Assembly: GCF_001931685.1 (NCBI RefSeq)
Contig: NZ_MOOY01000004.1
Span: forward strand, 310,001 to 374,000
Reading direction: 5' to 3'
Source: Pararhizobium arenae
GTDB lineage: Bacteria > Pseudomonadota > Alphaproteobacteria > Rhizobiales > Rhizobiaceae
Length of the DNA: 64,000 nt
The number at the start of each line of letters is the position of its first letter. The first letter of the stretch is position 1. Under the pieces are notes generated by a model, which saw nothing but the letters and a program-made list of their open reading frames with translations, did not search any database and was not told where the DNA came from. Positions 37,457-46,411 of the stretch are shown piece by piece. Both the position numbers and the translations under genes were made by a program.

Positions 37457-38431
37457 ATGACCTTGTCCAATATTCCGCCGCTCGTCACGGTTTTCGGTGG
37501 GTCTGGCTTTGTCGGGCGTCATGTGGTGCGCGCGCTTGCCCGTCGCGGCTATCGCATCCGCGTTGCGGTGCGCCGCCCGGATCTCGCCGGCTTCCTGCTG
37601 CCGCTCGGCAATGTCGGCCAGATTTCGCTGGTTCAGGCCAATCTGCGCTATCGCGCCTCGGTCGATGCCGCCGTCCAGGGCGCAAGCCATGTCGTCAACT
37701 GCGTCGGCGTTCTGTTCGAAGCCGGCCGCAACACGTTCGACGCCACCCAGGATTTTGGCGCGCGCGCGGTTGCCGAAGCGGCGCGCGCGGTTGGCGCCAA
37801 ACTCGTGCATATCTCGGCGATCGGCGCCGACGTGAAGAGCGAATCGCTCTATGCCCGCTCCAAGGGGCGTGGCGAAAAGGCGGTCTTCGACACGCTTCCC
37901 GATGCCATCGTGCTGCGTCCTTCCGTCGTCTTCGGTCCGGAAGACCAGTTCTTCAACAAATTTGCCGAGATGGCCCGCTTCTCGCCTGTGCTGCCGCTGG
38001 TCGGCGGTGGCGAAACGGTGTTCCAGCCGGTTTATGTGACCGATCTCGCGGAAGCGGTCGCCGGCGCGATCGACGGCAAGGTCGAGGGCGGCAAGGTCTA
38101 TGAGATCGGTGGCCCTGATGTGCTGACCTTCCGCGCCTGTCTCGAGATCATGCTGAAACAGATCAACCGCAAGCGCACGCTGCTGCCGCTACCCTTCGGT
38201 GTCGCCTCGCTGATCGGCTCTGTCGCATCGCTCGTGCCGTTCATCCAGCCGCCGCTGACGGCCGATCAGGTTATCTTGCTCAAGTCCGACAACGTGGTTT
38301 CGGATGCGGCCGGCAATGAAGGTCGTACGCTGCAGGCCTTCGGCATCGAGCCGACCTCCGTGGAAGCCATCCTGCCGTCCTATATCGTGCGCTACCGCCC
38401 GCAGGGCCAGTTTTCGCGCGGATTGGCGTAA
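37457..38431 (+). CDS. Complex I NDUFA9-like NAD(P)-binding protein
   Basis: Atypical short-chain dehydrogenase of 324 residues. The Rossmann motif is VTVFGGSGFVGRHVVRAL; GASHVVNCVGVLFEAG, LVHISAIGAD (Ser-Tyr region with YARSKGRGEKAV) and LRPSVVFGPEDQFFNKFA follow. Alphaproteobacterial relatives are annotated as NDUFA9 subunit homologues, thought to assist NADH dehydrogenase, although no nuo genes are nearby. Stand-alone gene with a palindromic element 43 bases after the stop. Confidence 0.85.
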   Translation: MTLSNIPPLVTVFGGSGFVGRHVVRALARRGYRIRVAVRRPDLAGFLLPLGNVGQISLVQANLRYRASVDAAVQGASHVVNCVGVLFEAGRNTFDATQDFGARAVAEAARAVGAKLVHISAIGADVKSESLYARSKGRGEKAVFDTLPDAIVLRPSVVFGPEDQFFNKFAEMARFSPVLPLVGGGETVFQPVYVTDLAEAVAGAIDGKVEGGKVYEIGGPDVLTFRACLEIMLKQINRKRTLLPLPFGVASLIGSVASLVPFIQPPLTADQVILLKSDNVVSDAAGNEGRTLQAFGIEPTSVEAILPSYIVRYRPQGQFSRGLA

Positions 38432-38473
38432 GCAGTCTCTTTTCTGAAGGTGGGGTGACCCAGGATCGGGTCG

Positions 38474-38595
38474 TCCCCTCTCCCCGCATGCCGGGAGAGG
38501 GCTAGGGTGAGGGGCAATTCTTACCCTTGATGCTGCCGAGGCTTTCGCCCCTCATCCGCCCTTCGGGCACCTTCTCCCCGCAAGCAGGGAGAAGG
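38474..38595. repeat. RIME-like palindromic element downstream of the NDUFA9-like gene
   Basis: Left hairpin TCCCCTCTCCCCG-catg-CCGGGAGAGGG followed by CTAGGGTGAGGGGC, right part GCCCCTCATCCGCCC then CCTTCTCCCCG-caag-CAGGGAGAAGG. Orientation is inverted relative to the copies at 22845 and 31035. Confidence 0.85.
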
Positions 38596-38805
38596 ACCGG
38601 GCCGCCGCATTACCGCCTTTGTATCTTCCCACCCAGCCCAAACGTTGCACTTCTGCCTCACTCGTTTTGAGGTTTCGCATTTACCTTGGATTCAACATGC
38701 TGCCGTATTGATAACGGCAGTCGCAACGCTTAGACAGCAGCCGCGCTGAGCCTTGCAAATCTTCAAGGCGCGGCACGTCAATTCCTATCGAGAGGCAGAC
38801 AGTTC

Positions 38806-38970
38806 ATGGGCAAGTCGATCGCAATCTTTTTTGCGTGCGCGGCACTCGTCATCGTGGCCGGTTCCTTCGCAGCGCCGAAGACCGTTGCGGGACATCACGG
38901 CGATTGCTCGCCGGCCTATGGCGTCGACCCGTGCACCACGGCCTCGATCGGCAAGCTTTCCGAAAACTGA
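38806..38970 (+). CDS. Small exported two-cysteine protein
   Basis: A 54-residue frame. The first 22 residues are a clear signal peptide (GKSIAIFFACAALVIVAGSF with AAP-KTVAG at the end). The mature part is about 30 residues and has two cysteines in HHGDCSPAYGVDPCTTASIG, enough for one disulphide, and a conserved-looking end KLSEN. Two hairpins follow within 90 bases, the second a strong terminator, so it is a complete single-gene unit. Function is unknown. Confidence 0.6.
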   Translation: MGKSIAIFFACAALVIVAGSFAAPKTVAGHHGDCSPAYGVDPCTTASIGKLSEN

Positions 38971-38979
38971 GTTCTAAAT

Positions 38980-38999
38980 CGTACTCTGAAAAGAGTACG
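38980..38999. other. GAAA-tetraloop hairpin after the small exported protein gene
   Basis: CGTACTCT (38980-38987), loop GAAA, AGAGTACG (38992-38999): an 8-base perfect stem capped by a GNRA tetraloop, ten bases after the stop. There is no T-tract right after it, so it may protect the 3' end rather than terminate. Confidence 0.5.
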
Positions 39000-39022
39000 T
39001 GACGTTTATGGCGGGGGCCAGG

Positions 39023-39059
39023 AACCGCGTGCAGCTTTCTATGGGAGCTGCGCGCGGTT
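39023..39059 (+). terminator. Intrinsic terminator between the small exported gene and uppP
   Basis: A 14-base stem (39023-39036 with 39046-39059; the only imperfect pair is T-G) with a nine-base loop TTCTATGGG, followed by TTCGTTTTTCGG. The arms run AACCGCGTGCAGCT and AGCTGCGCGCGGTT. The T-rich flank supports rightward termination; for leftward uppP transcripts it may also help. Confidence 0.78.
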
Positions 39060-39075
39060 TTCGTTTTTCGGTCGA

Positions 39076-39882
39076 TCAGCCGAAGATGAAAAGGCCGATA
39101 ATGCCGGCGGTGCCGACGACGATGCGCCAGATGGCGAAGGGTGCGAAGCCCCGGTTTGAAACAAAGTTGAGCAGCGAGCGCACGACGAAGAGCGCGGAGA
39201 CGAAGGCGGCGATGAAGCCGATCGAAATGACCGTCACGTCGTTGAAATCAAGGGCGTTGCGGTTCTTGTAGAGATCGAGCGTGAAGGCGCCGAGCATGGT
39301 CGGCATGGCGAGGAAGAAGGAAAATTCCGCCGCCGAACGCTTGTCGGTGCCCATCAGCAGCGCGCCGGCAATGGTCGCGCCGGAGCGCGAGGTGCCCGGG
39401 ATCATGGCAAGGCACTGGCAGAGACCGATTTTCAGAGCGAGCGAGGGTGGATAATCCATGACGTCGCGGTATTTCGGTTGCAGCGGCAGCTTGTCGATCG
39501 CGTAAAGGATGACGCCGCCGACGATCAGCACGATGCAGATCAGCATCGGCGTTTCGAAGAGCACGGACTTGATGAAATCGTGGGCGATGGCGCCGATGAT
39601 GGCGGCCGGCAGGAAGGCGATGAGCACCGACAGCACGAAGCCGCGGGCCTTGGCGCTCGAGGGAAGAGCAAGCGCAATCGACAGCAGCCGCTGGAAATAG
39701 ACGAGCAGGATCGCGAGGATGGCGCCGAGCTGGATGAGGACGGCAAAGGTATTGCCCGGGGATTTGAAGCCGAGAAAATGGCCGGCGAGCAGCACATGGG
39801 CGGTGGAGGAAACGGGAATGAACTCTGTCAGGCCTTCAATGAGGCCAAGGATAAGCGCGCTGATGATCGATTGATCCGCCAT
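39076..39882 (-). CDS. uppP: Undecaprenyl-diphosphatase UppP (BacA)
   Basis: Inner-membrane enzyme that dephosphorylates undecaprenyl pyrophosphate, recycling the lipid carrier for peptidoglycan. 268 residues, about eight hydrophobic segments. The catalytic ExxxE motif is at Glu16 and Glu20 in [18 protein letters not shown], and the second signature is [17 protein letters not shown]. Length and motifs are normal. It is divergent from the GST-fold gene. Confidence 0.95.
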   Translation of the reverse strand: MADQSIISALILGLIEGLTEFIPVSSTAHVLLAGHFLGFKSPGNTFAVLIQLGAILAILLVYFQRLLSIALALPSSAKARGFVLSVLIAFLPAAIIGAIAHDFIKSVLFETPMLICIVLIVGGVILYAIDKLPLQPKYRDVMDYPPSLALKIGLCQCLAMIPGTSRSGATIAGALLMGTDKRSAAEFSFFLAMPTMLGAFTLDLYKNRNALDFNDVTVISIGFIAAFVSALFVVRSLLNFVSNRGFAPFAIWRIVVGTAGIIGLFIFG

Positions 39883-40097
39883 AAGTTAAGTATCCTTGAA
39901 GTTTTAATGATTAGCCTGAGCGCCGAAGAGGCATTGGCTGATTCGCTTGAGTTTGAGGCTGCAAATTTCTATAGCTTTTTCCGGTCCGCCACGGAACGGC
40001 CGGTTTCAGGCAATAGCACGCGGCCTTTACCCGACAGATAAGACCCGGACGTTGCCCTGATGGCCGTCCTCTCCTGATAGAACCGACGAAGTTCCTT

Positions 40098-40790
40098 ATG
40101 CCGACATTGTATCATCACCCCATGTCCACCTCGTCTCGCTTCGTCCGGCTGATATTGTCCGAATACGGCTATCAGACGGAACTTGCGGAAGAGCAGCCCT
40201 GGGAAAAGCGCCGCGACTTTCTGGCGCTCAATCCTGCCGGCACATTGCCTGTTTATGTCGACGACAGCATGCGGGCGCTGTGCGGCGCGATGGTGATTTC
40301 CGAATATCTGGACGAAACCAACGGCGTTTTGAAGCGCGATCGCCGGCTGCTGGCGGAAGACCCCTTCCAGCGCGCGGAAATCCGCCGGCTGGTCGAATGG
40401 TTCCTGCAGAAGATGGAAGCCGATGTGACGCGGCCCCTGGTGCGCGAACGCATCTTCAAGCTGCAAATGACGCCGGATCAGGGCGGTGGCGCGCCGGATT
40501 CGAAGGCGCTGCGCACCTCGCGGGCGAATATCCGCCAGCACATGAAATATCTGTCGTGGCTTGCGGGCTCGCGCACCTATCTGGCGGGCGACCGGCTTTC
40601 CTATGCCGACCTCGCGGCGGCGTCTGCCGTTTCGGTGCTGGACTATCTCGGCGAGATCGACTGGACGGAATCGCCGATGGCCAAGGACTGGTATCAGCGG
40701 CTGAAATCGCGACCGTCCTTCCGGCCGCTGCTGGCCGAGAAGGTGCGTGGACTGACGCCTGTTTCGCATTACGCGGATCTGGATTTTTAA
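40098..40790 (+). CDS. GST-fold protein, possibly FzlA-type FtsZ-binding factor
   Basis: 230 residues. N-terminal thioredoxin-like domain (TLYHHPMSTSSRFVRLILSE, NPAGTLPVYVDDSM) and an all-helical C-terminal domain (YLAGDRLSYADLAAASAVSV, GEIDWTE). The family includes glutathione transferases, but a GST-like protein of this length next to uppP in alphaproteobacteria is also the description of FzlA, which binds FtsZ at the division site. I cannot separate the two from sequence alone. It lies 12 bases before queG. Confidence 0.72.
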   Translation: MPTLYHHPMSTSSRFVRLILSEYGYQTELAEEQPWEKRRDFLALNPAGTLPVYVDDSMRALCGAMVISEYLDETNGVLKRDRRLLAEDPFQRAEIRRLVEWFLQKMEADVTRPLVRERIFKLQMTPDQGGGAPDSKALRTSRANIRQHMKYLSWLAGSRTYLAGDRLSYADLAAASAVSVLDYLGEIDWTESPMAKDWYQRLKSRPSFRPLLAEKVRGLTPVSHYADLDF

Positions 40791-40802
40791 AGGGTAGGTT
40801 CC

Positions 40803-41963
40803 ATGACCGGCGGCCTTCCATCGCAGGACAGGCAGGACGCCAGACGCTTGAAACTGACGGCGTTCCTGAGGCAAGAAGCGCGCGACAAGGGGTTCGACCT
40901 CTGTCGCGTGACGCTGCCGGATTCCATTCCCGAAGCCCCGGGGAGGCTCCGGCAGTTCATTGCCGAAGGCCAGCACGGGACGATGGAATGGATGGCCGAG
41001 ACGGCGGATCGGCGTGGCGATCCCCGGGTGCTCTGGAGCGATGTGCGCTCGGTCGTTGTCTTCGGCATGAATTACGGGCCGGAGCACGATCCGCGCGATG
41101 TCCTGTCGATGCCGGATCGCGGGGCAATCTCCGTCTATGCGCAAAACCGCGATTATCACGACATTGTAAAGGGCAAGCTCAAGGAAGTCGCGACCCGCTT
41201 TGCGGCGCGGGCGGGCGAGGATGTGAAAGTCTTTGTCGATACCGCGCCCGTCATGGAAAAGCCGCTGGCGGAGCAGGCCGGGCTTGGCTGGCAGGGCAAG
41301 CACACCAATCTCGTCAGCCGCGACTTCGGCTCCTGGCTGTTTCTGGGCAGCATGTTCACGACGGCCGATCTCGAAGTCGATGCGCCGGAGGTCGATCATT
41401 GCGGCTCGTGTCGGGCCTGTCTTTCCGCCTGTCCGACCGACGCCTTTCCGGCGCCCTACCGTATCGATGCGCGGCGCTGCATTTCCTATCTGACGATCGA
41501 GCACAAGGGGCCGATCGATCCCGCGCTTCGGCCGTTGATCGGCAACCGCATCTATGGCTGCGACGACTGTCTGGCGGCCTGTCCATGGAACAAGTTTGCC
41601 GCGACCGCCTCCGAGATCAAGCTGAAGGCGCGCGACGAGCTAAAGGCACCGAAGCTTGCGGAACTGATGGCGCTCGACGATCCGGCATTCCGGGCGATGT
41701 TTTCGGGCTCGCCGGTCAAGCGCATCGGGCGGGATCGCTTCGTGCGCAATGTGCTGATGGCGGCGGGGAATTCCGGGGATCGGGAGATGATCGCCTCCTG
41801 TCTCGCGCTGAGCGAAGATGCCTCGCCGGTGGTGCGGGGCATGGCCGTCTGGGCGCTGTCGCGTCTGATGACCTCTGGCGAATTTTCCGAATTTGCGGCA
41901 AGACGGAAAGATGAGACCGATCCGGATGTGATCGGGGAATGGACGTATGCAGGAGTGATATGA
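40803..41963 (+). CDS. queG: Epoxyqueuosine reductase QueG
   Basis: Cobalamin and two [4Fe-4S] dependent reduction of epoxyqueuosine to queuosine in tRNA. 386 residues. The cobalamin-binding N-terminal region has [13 protein letters not shown]; the ferredoxin-like clusters are [16 protein letters not shown] plus [11 protein letters not shown] and [14 protein letters not shown]; a HEAT-like C-terminal tail binds tRNA. The stop overlaps the next gene as ATGA with a shared AGGAG. Confidence 0.95.
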   Translation: MTGGLPSQDRQDARRLKLTAFLRQEARDKGFDLCRVTLPDSIPEAPGRLRQFIAEGQHGTMEWMAETADRRGDPRVLWSDVRSVVVFGMNYGPEHDPRDVLSMPDRGAISVYAQNRDYHDIVKGKLKEVATRFAARAGEDVKVFVDTAPVMEKPLAEQAGLGWQGKHTNLVSRDFGSWLFLGSMFTTADLEVDAPEVDHCGSCRACLSACPTDAFPAPYRIDARRCISYLTIEHKGPIDPALRPLIGNRIYGCDDCLAACPWNKFAATASEIKLKARDELKAPKLAELMALDDPAFRAMFSGSPVKRIGRDRFVRNVLMAAGNSGDREMIASCLALSEDASPVVRGMAVWALSRLMTSGEFSEFAARRKDETDPDVIGEWTYAGVI

Positions 41964-42835
41964 TGCGCGTTTTGATCCTGGGGGCCGGGTATTCCGGCAA
42001 GGCGATTGCCAGGGAACTGTTACCTCTGGCCTCCCGCATCACAGGTACGACGCGCTCTCTTGAAAAACGGGCTGCACTGACGGCAATCGGCATCGAGGCG
42101 CTTGTTTATGACGGCAACGAAATTTCGCCGGAACTGGCCGCCGAGATGGCGCGGGCGACCCACCTCATCCAGTCGATCGCGCCGGGACGTGAGGGCGATC
42201 CGATCATCCGGCTCGGTTTCACCCGCATGCGGGACCTGATGCCGGCGCTGGAATGGGTCGGCTATCTCTCGACGGTCGGCGTCTATGGCGACCACAAGGG
42301 CGGCTGGGTGGACGAGGAGAGCGAATGCAAGCCCGTGTCGCAGCGCTCGCGGGAGCGGGTCGAGGCGGAGGACGGCTGGATGGCGTTCGGTGAAGCGTCA
42401 GGCATACCTGTTGCCGTTCTGCGGCTTGCCGGCATCTATGGGCCGGGTCGCAATACCTTCCGCAATCTGGAAGAGGGAACGGCCAAACGGCTGATCAAGC
42501 CGGACCAGGTGTTCAACCGCATCCGTGTGGAGGATATTGCCGGCGCGACGGCGTTGCTGATCGATAAGCACGCCGATGGTATCTTCAACATCACCGACAA
42601 CGAGCCGGCACCGCCGCAGGATCTGGTTTCGATGGCAGCCGATATGATGGGTGTCGAGCCGCCGCCGGAAGTCGCCTTCGAAAGCGCCGAGCTGACGCCG
42701 ATGGCGCGCTCTTTCTACGGCGAGAACAAACGGGTCTCCAACAGGAAGCTGCGGGACGCGGGTTACGTCATGCGATTTACAGACTACCGGGCGTCGCTCG
42801 CCGACCTCTGGGAGGCAGGACGCTGGCGCGGATAG
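41963..42835 (+). CDS. NAD-dependent epimerase/dehydratase family protein (YeeZ-like)
   Basis: Extended short-chain dehydrogenase of 290 residues. Rossmann motif VLILGAGYSGKAIAREL, ATHLIQSIAPGREGDP, YLSTVGVYGDHKGGWVDE and LRLAGIYGPGRNTF, ending with a sugar-epimerase-like tail. Substrate is unknown. ATG at 41960 and 41963 are adjacent; the second has the better seven-base spacing from AGGAG (41951). It is translationally coupled to queG. Confidence 0.82.
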   Translation: MRVLILGAGYSGKAIARELLPLASRITGTTRSLEKRAALTAIGIEALVYDGNEISPELAAEMARATHLIQSIAPGREGDPIIRLGFTRMRDLMPALEWVGYLSTVGVYGDHKGGWVDEESECKPVSQRSRERVEAEDGWMAFGEASGIPVAVLRLAGIYGPGRNTFRNLEEGTAKRLIKPDQVFNRIRVEDIAGATALLIDKHADGIFNITDNEPAPPQDLVSMAADMMGVEPPPEVAFESAELTPMARSFYGENKRVSNRKLRDAGYVMRFTDYRASLADLWEAGRWRG

Positions 42836-43200
42836 ACAGGCTTTCGATGGTCTCCAGCACTGCCACATTTTGAGGGTTGAGTACAATCAAAGCGAGAGTA
42901 GAAGATTTTCTAGCCTGTGGATTGGTGCCTTCAGAGGCATCTAAAAAAATTTAATCCCGTTTTTATTCGATAACCGCATTAAACTTCCACGTTTGAGGCA
43001 GGTTTTTGCTTCGGCTTTGAATCTAAACGGAATCTTCTCGAATGGTGCGCAAATTCAATTTTTGACAATCTTTAAAACCCCCAGAAATGCCGGAAATCCT
43101 AACGGAGGGTAAAAGGTTGAGGCACGTTTTCGCCACTTTTGCCCCTGAAAAGCCGAGCCTTCGTAAGACTTGACTAAATTTCAGGCCTAGGGGTTCACGT
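42836..43200. other. 365-base A+T-rich intergenic region before rlpA
   Basis: No frame here looks coding. The sequence is clearly richer in A and T than the flanking genes and contains TTGACA at 43062-43067, a fair minus-35 box, without a good minus-10 at the right distance. It should hold the rlpA promoter and the 5' untranslated leader. I see no repeat element in it. Confidence 0.45.
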
Positions 43201-43572
43201 TTGGCTAACCGAAAATTCTCGGCAATTGCAGGTGCAATTGTCTTTGCCTTGGGGGCAACTCTCACAACGACAACGACGGCGGAAGCCAAGAGTGCAGCCT
43301 GTGGCGGCGCATCCTGGTATGCGCTGGGATCGCGCACCGCGTCTGGCGAGCGCATGAACGCTGCCAAGCTCACCGCTGCCCACCGCAGCCTGAAGTTCGG
43401 CACCAAGGTTCAGGTCACCAACAAGCGCAACGGCAAGAGCGTTGTCGTTCGCATCAACGATCGTGGCCCCTTCATTCGCGGCCGAGTCCTCGATCTCTCC
43501 AAGGGCGCGGCCTCCCAGATCGGCATGATCCGTTCTGGTACCGCCAGCATCTGTTATCAGGTCATCGGCTAG
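43201..43572 (+). CDS. rlpA: RlpA-like septal ring lytic transglycosylase domain protein
   Basis: Exported double-psi beta-barrel protein of 123 residues. The signal peptide ends near [10 protein letters not shown]. The mature domain has [56 protein letters not shown], the RlpA signature with the catalytic Asp. It lacks the C-terminal SPOR domain and any lipobox cysteine, so it is a short soluble form. The start is TTG at 43201 with AGGGG seven bases upstream; no ATG fits. Confidence 0.83.
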   Translation: MANRKFSAIAGAIVFALGATLTTTTTAEAKSAACGGASWYALGSRTASGERMNAAKLTAAHRSLKFGTKVQVTNKRNGKSVVVRINDRGPFIRGRVLDLSKGAASQIGMIRSGTASICYQVIG

Positions 43573-43714
43573 AACCGAACGGCATTCAGCCCATGCCGGT
43601 CTGCAAATGGTGCCTTCCCGCGCTTCCGGTGCTCACGTACCGAAAGTACGCTGCGCTCCGGCTCACGGAAAATCACCATTTTCGACTCGTCCTGAACTGA
43701 ATGCCGATCGGTTC
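43572..43714. repeat. 143-base long palindrome after rlpA
   Basis: Outer arms GAACCGAACGGCATTCAG (43572-43589) and CTGAATGCCGATCGGTTC (43697-43714) match at 17 of 18 bases. Inner arms AAATGGTG and CACCATTT nest inside, and the centre has GTAC-CGAAA-GTAC flanked by CTTCCGG and CTCCGG. The whole segment can fold into one long branched stem. Its left third resembles the sequence right after dnaN. Either a mobile palindromic element or a long transcription terminator for rlpA. Confidence 0.65.
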
Positions 43715-43744
43715 TTGATCATACGGAAAGGCGAACGGACCTGA

Positions 43745-43818
43745 CCGGAAAAGGTTCCGGGAAGGGTTAGACGGTTGGAGAGCATCGCTCTCTGACACTC
43801 GGAGCCGAATAAGGCTCC
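43745..43818. other. Three hairpins in the leader of rsmB
   Basis: CCGGAA-aagg-TTCCGG (43745-43760), GAGAGC-atc-GCTCTC (43778-43792) and GGAGCC-gaataa-GGCTCC (43801-43818) lie in a row 78 to 151 bases before the rsmB start. They could form a structured 5' leader or an attenuator. None has a T-tract directly after it. Confidence 0.45.
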
Positions 43819-43895
43819 AACCCGCTGCCAATGCCGATGGCGGCTTGCTCTTCGGGCTCATCGCCGCTACCACGGCGGAAAATGGAGTGATGAAG

Positions 43896-45185
43896 ATGCG
43901 ATTGGGTGGCAGGCTTGCCGGCGCCGTTGAAGTTCTGGCCGATATCGAAGCGCGCAAACGTCCGGTGGCCGATGCCCTGAAGGATTGGGGCCTGGCGCAC
44001 CGCTTTGCCGGATCCGGCGACCGCGCCGCGATCGGCAACATCGTCTATGACGCGCTGCGCATGAAACTCTCCCACGCATTTCTGATGGACAGCGACAGCG
44101 CGACCGCGCTCGGCCATGCCGTGATGTTCCGCCAGTGGGGTGTTTCGCCCGAGCAACTGGCTGCCGAACTGGAAGGCGACAAGTTTGCGCCCGAGCCGCT
44201 GACGGATGCAATGAAGGCCGCCTTTGCCAGCCGCAAGCTGGAAGACGCGCCGCTGCATGTGCAGGGCGATATCCCCGAGTGGCTGCAGCCGTCCTTCGAG
44301 GACAATTTCGAGGACGAGTGGCTGGCGGAAGCGCAGGCGCTGGCCGGGCGTCCCTCGCTCGACCTGCGCGCCAACACGCTGAAGGCGAGCCGCGACAAGG
44401 TTTTGAAGGCACTGGAGCGCAGCGGCGTCGAGCCGACGGTGATTGCCCGCAATGGCGTGCGCGTGAAGGCTGGCGAAGGTCCGTCGCGGCTGCCGAACGT
44501 CACGGCGGAACTCTCCTTCCAGAAGGGCTGGTTCGAGGTGCAGGACGAGGGCTCGCAGATCGTCGCCGATCTCGTCTATCCGCAGGAAGGCGATCAGGTT
44601 CTCGACTATTGCGCCGGCGGTGGCGGCAAGACGCTGGCCATGTCGGCAGCCATGAACAACAAGGGCCAGATCCACGCCTATGACACCGACCGCAAGCGGC
44701 TCGCGCCGATCATCGAGCGCCTGAAACGCGCCGGCACCCGCAATGTGCAGGTGCATGACCGGTTTGAAGAGCTTGCCCAGTTCATGGGCCGTTTCGACAA
44801 GGTGCTGGTTGACGCGCCTTGCACGGGTACGGGCACATGGCGGCGTCGCCCGGACACCAAATGGCGGCTGACACAGAAGAGCCTGGAAGAGCGCATGGGC
44901 CAGCAGCAGGAAGCGCTGATGAGCGCGGCGAATTTCGTGAAGCCCGGCGGCCAGCTCGTTTACGTTACCTGTTCCGTGCTGCCGGAGGAAAACGAGGCGC
45001 AGGTCTACGCCTTCTGCGAGGCCAATCCCGATTTCGAGATGATCTCGGTTGCCGATCGCTGGGCCGAGCTGTTCGGTGAGGACAAGCCGCAGCCGTGGTC
45101 CGCCGACATGATGAGCGTGACCCTGACGCCGGCCGCGACCGATACGGACGGCTTCTTCTTCTGCGTGATGGAAAAGGCGTCCTGA
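43896..45185 (+). CDS. rsmB: 16S rRNA (cytosine-C5) methyltransferase RsmB-like (NOP2/Sun)
   Basis: RNA cytosine-C5 methyltransferase of 429 residues. The N-terminal NusB-like part is followed by the SAM-binding region (VLDYCAGGGGKTLAMSAAM, AYDTDRKRLAPI). Catalytic cysteines lie in DAPCTGTGTWRR (motif IV) and TCSVLPEENE (motif VI). The E. coli protein has the same length. ATG at 43896 has GGAG eight bases upstream and is preferred to the TTG at 43845 or ATG at 43890. The target C967 is inferred from the family; a related enzyme acting elsewhere is possible. Confidence 0.85.
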   Translation: MRLGGRLAGAVEVLADIEARKRPVADALKDWGLAHRFAGSGDRAAIGNIVYDALRMKLSHAFLMDSDSATALGHAVMFRQWGVSPEQLAAELEGDKFAPEPLTDAMKAAFASRKLEDAPLHVQGDIPEWLQPSFEDNFEDEWLAEAQALAGRPSLDLRANTLKASRDKVLKALERSGVEPTVIARNGVRVKAGEGPSRLPNVTAELSFQKGWFEVQDEGSQIVADLVYPQEGDQVLDYCAGGGGKTLAMSAAMNNKGQIHAYDTDRKRLAPIIERLKRAGTRNVQVHDRFEELAQFMGRFDKVLVDAPCTGTGTWRRRPDTKWRLTQKSLEERMGQQQEALMSAANFVKPGGQLVYVTCSVLPEENEAQVYAFCEANPDFEMISVADRWAELFGEDKPQPWSADMMSVTLTPAATDTDGFFFCVMEKAS

Positions 45186-45191
45186 TACAGA

Positions 45192-45223
45192 TGATCGCCG
45201 CGATGGAAGCCACGCGGCGATCA
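45192..45223. terminator. Bidirectional hairpin between rsmB and the RTX gene
   Basis: A perfect 11-base stem TGATCGCCGCG (45192-45202) with CGCGGCGATCA (45213-45223) and a ten-base loop, centred in the 54-base gap between two convergent genes. There is no strong T-tract on either side. Confidence 0.55.
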
Positions 45224-45239
45224 GCACATATCAACCCGC

Positions 45240-46160
45240 TTAGATGACGATAAAGTCGGCGTAGGTCAGGGACAGGTTCTTCGACAGCGTGGCGAAATGC
45301 ACCGAGCCGCCGGAAGCACTGCCGTTGGAATCGTAGAAAAGCTTGCCGGTGTCGGTTTCATAGATGATGCGGTCATTGGCATCATGCGCCTTGCCGGAGG
45401 TGCTGGCGTAGAAGGCGGACGAGGCAAGCGGGCCCGCCTTCGTCAGCTTGGTGAAGACACCGTTTTCCAGATGGATCGTGTCATCCTTCACATTGAAGTC
45501 GGTAATCGTATCGATATTGGTGGTGGCGCTCAGGGCGGTATCGAAGATGAACGTGTCCTTGCCCGTGCCCCCGGTCAGTTTGTCGTTTCCGGCCTGAGCG
45601 CGCAGGAAGTCGTTACCTGTTCCGCCGTTTAGCGTATCGTTTCCGGTTCCGCCGTCCAGCCAGTCATTGCCGTCCTGACCGTAAACGACGTCGTTGCCGC
45701 TGTCGCCGTCGAGATCGTCATTGCCCTTGCCCCCAGAGAGCGTGTCGTTGCCCTTGTCGCCCCAGATCATGTCGGCATAAGCGGTGCCGGTGATGGTGTC
45801 GCTGCCGGACAGCAGGGCGGCGAGGAATTTTGCCGAGCTGCCGCTGTCGATGGCCGCGTTGAGCGTTTTGGCAGAAAGAGACAGTCCGGTCTCATTGATG
45901 ATCGTGAGGCCGTCGGCGACGATCTTGAACGAGGTCAGTGTTCCCCCGGTGATCCCGTAGATTTCGCCGTTGACGAACTTGTAGGTCAGGTTGGTGCCGG
46001 TGAACTGCATGTAGTTCTTGGCGTCGTCCTTCAGGAGGATGCCGGTCTTGGTGAACTTTTCGGTGTCGTAATCCATGATGTCGTCGAGTTCTTCACTGAG
46101 AAAATCCTCGAAACTCAATCCCCGGGTTTTGACGAATCCGCCAACTGTAATTTTTGCCAT
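45240..46160 (-). CDS. RTX calcium-binding secreted protein
   Basis: 306 residues, no signal peptide, as expected for type I secretion. Residues about 1-125 are a unique N-terminal region (VGGFVKTRGLSFEDFLSEEL, NETGLSLSAKTLNAAI). Residues about 128-200 carry six nonapeptide-like GGxGNDxL repeats (DKGNDTLSGGKGNDDLDG, GQDGNDWLDGGTGNDTLNGG). The rest, with DTITDFNVKDDTIHLENG, resembles the C-terminal secretion module of rhizobial hemolysin-type proteins and ends ADFIVI. No HlyB/HlyD exporter genes are in the window. Confidence 0.85.
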   Translation of the reverse strand: MAKITVGGFVKTRGLSFEDFLSEELDDIMDYDTEKFTKTGILLKDDAKNYMQFTGTNLTYKFVNGEIYGITGGTLTSFKIVADGLTIINETGLSLSAKTLNAAIDSGSSAKFLAALLSGSDTITGTAYADMIWGDKGNDTLSGGKGNDDLDGDSGNDVVYGQDGNDWLDGGTGNDTLNGGTGNDFLRAQAGNDKLTGGTGKDTFIFDTALSATTNIDTITDFNVKDDTIHLENGVFTKLTKAGPLASSAFYASTSGKAHDANDRIIYETDTGKLFYDSNGSASGGSVHFATLSKNLSLTYADFIVI

Positions 46161-46395
46161 CGTGCGCGCTCCTTGCGATATTCCCCCGCGGATTGGCTAG
46201 CATGGCGAAACGGCTGGTTCAATTTGGGAACGATCGCGCTACTGCTGATTGTTGAAACAAGGTTATCCGTGCATTAAACCCTTTATTTTCAATATTCTTA
46301 TACACGCTTCGGTGATGGATCGGCCGATACCGCCGAGACAGGTGTCAGGCGCCCGCGCGCCCGGGTTTCGCACGTCGCGAGACCAAGTTGGAACC

Positions 46396-46411
46396 TTGAA
46401 AACGTTCTAAA
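46396..46411. promoter_or_regulatory. Irr-type ICE box upstream of the imelysin operon
   Basis: TTGAAAACGTTCTAAA matches the inverted repeat TTTAGAA-N2-TTCTAAA of the rhizobial iron regulator Irr at all but two positions. It lies between a possible minus-35 TTGGAA (46388-46393) and minus-10 TATACT (46413-46418, spacer 19), a position suited to repression. The remainder of the 401-base gap before the operon (46161-46561) holds another TTGACA at 46421 and no gene that I can support. Confidence 0.55.

Noticed and set aside
39907..40041. 44-codon frame between uppP and the GST-fold gene
   Set aside because: It has no ribosome site, no signal peptide and no recognisable family. It lies in the divergent promoter region, so it is more likely chance.
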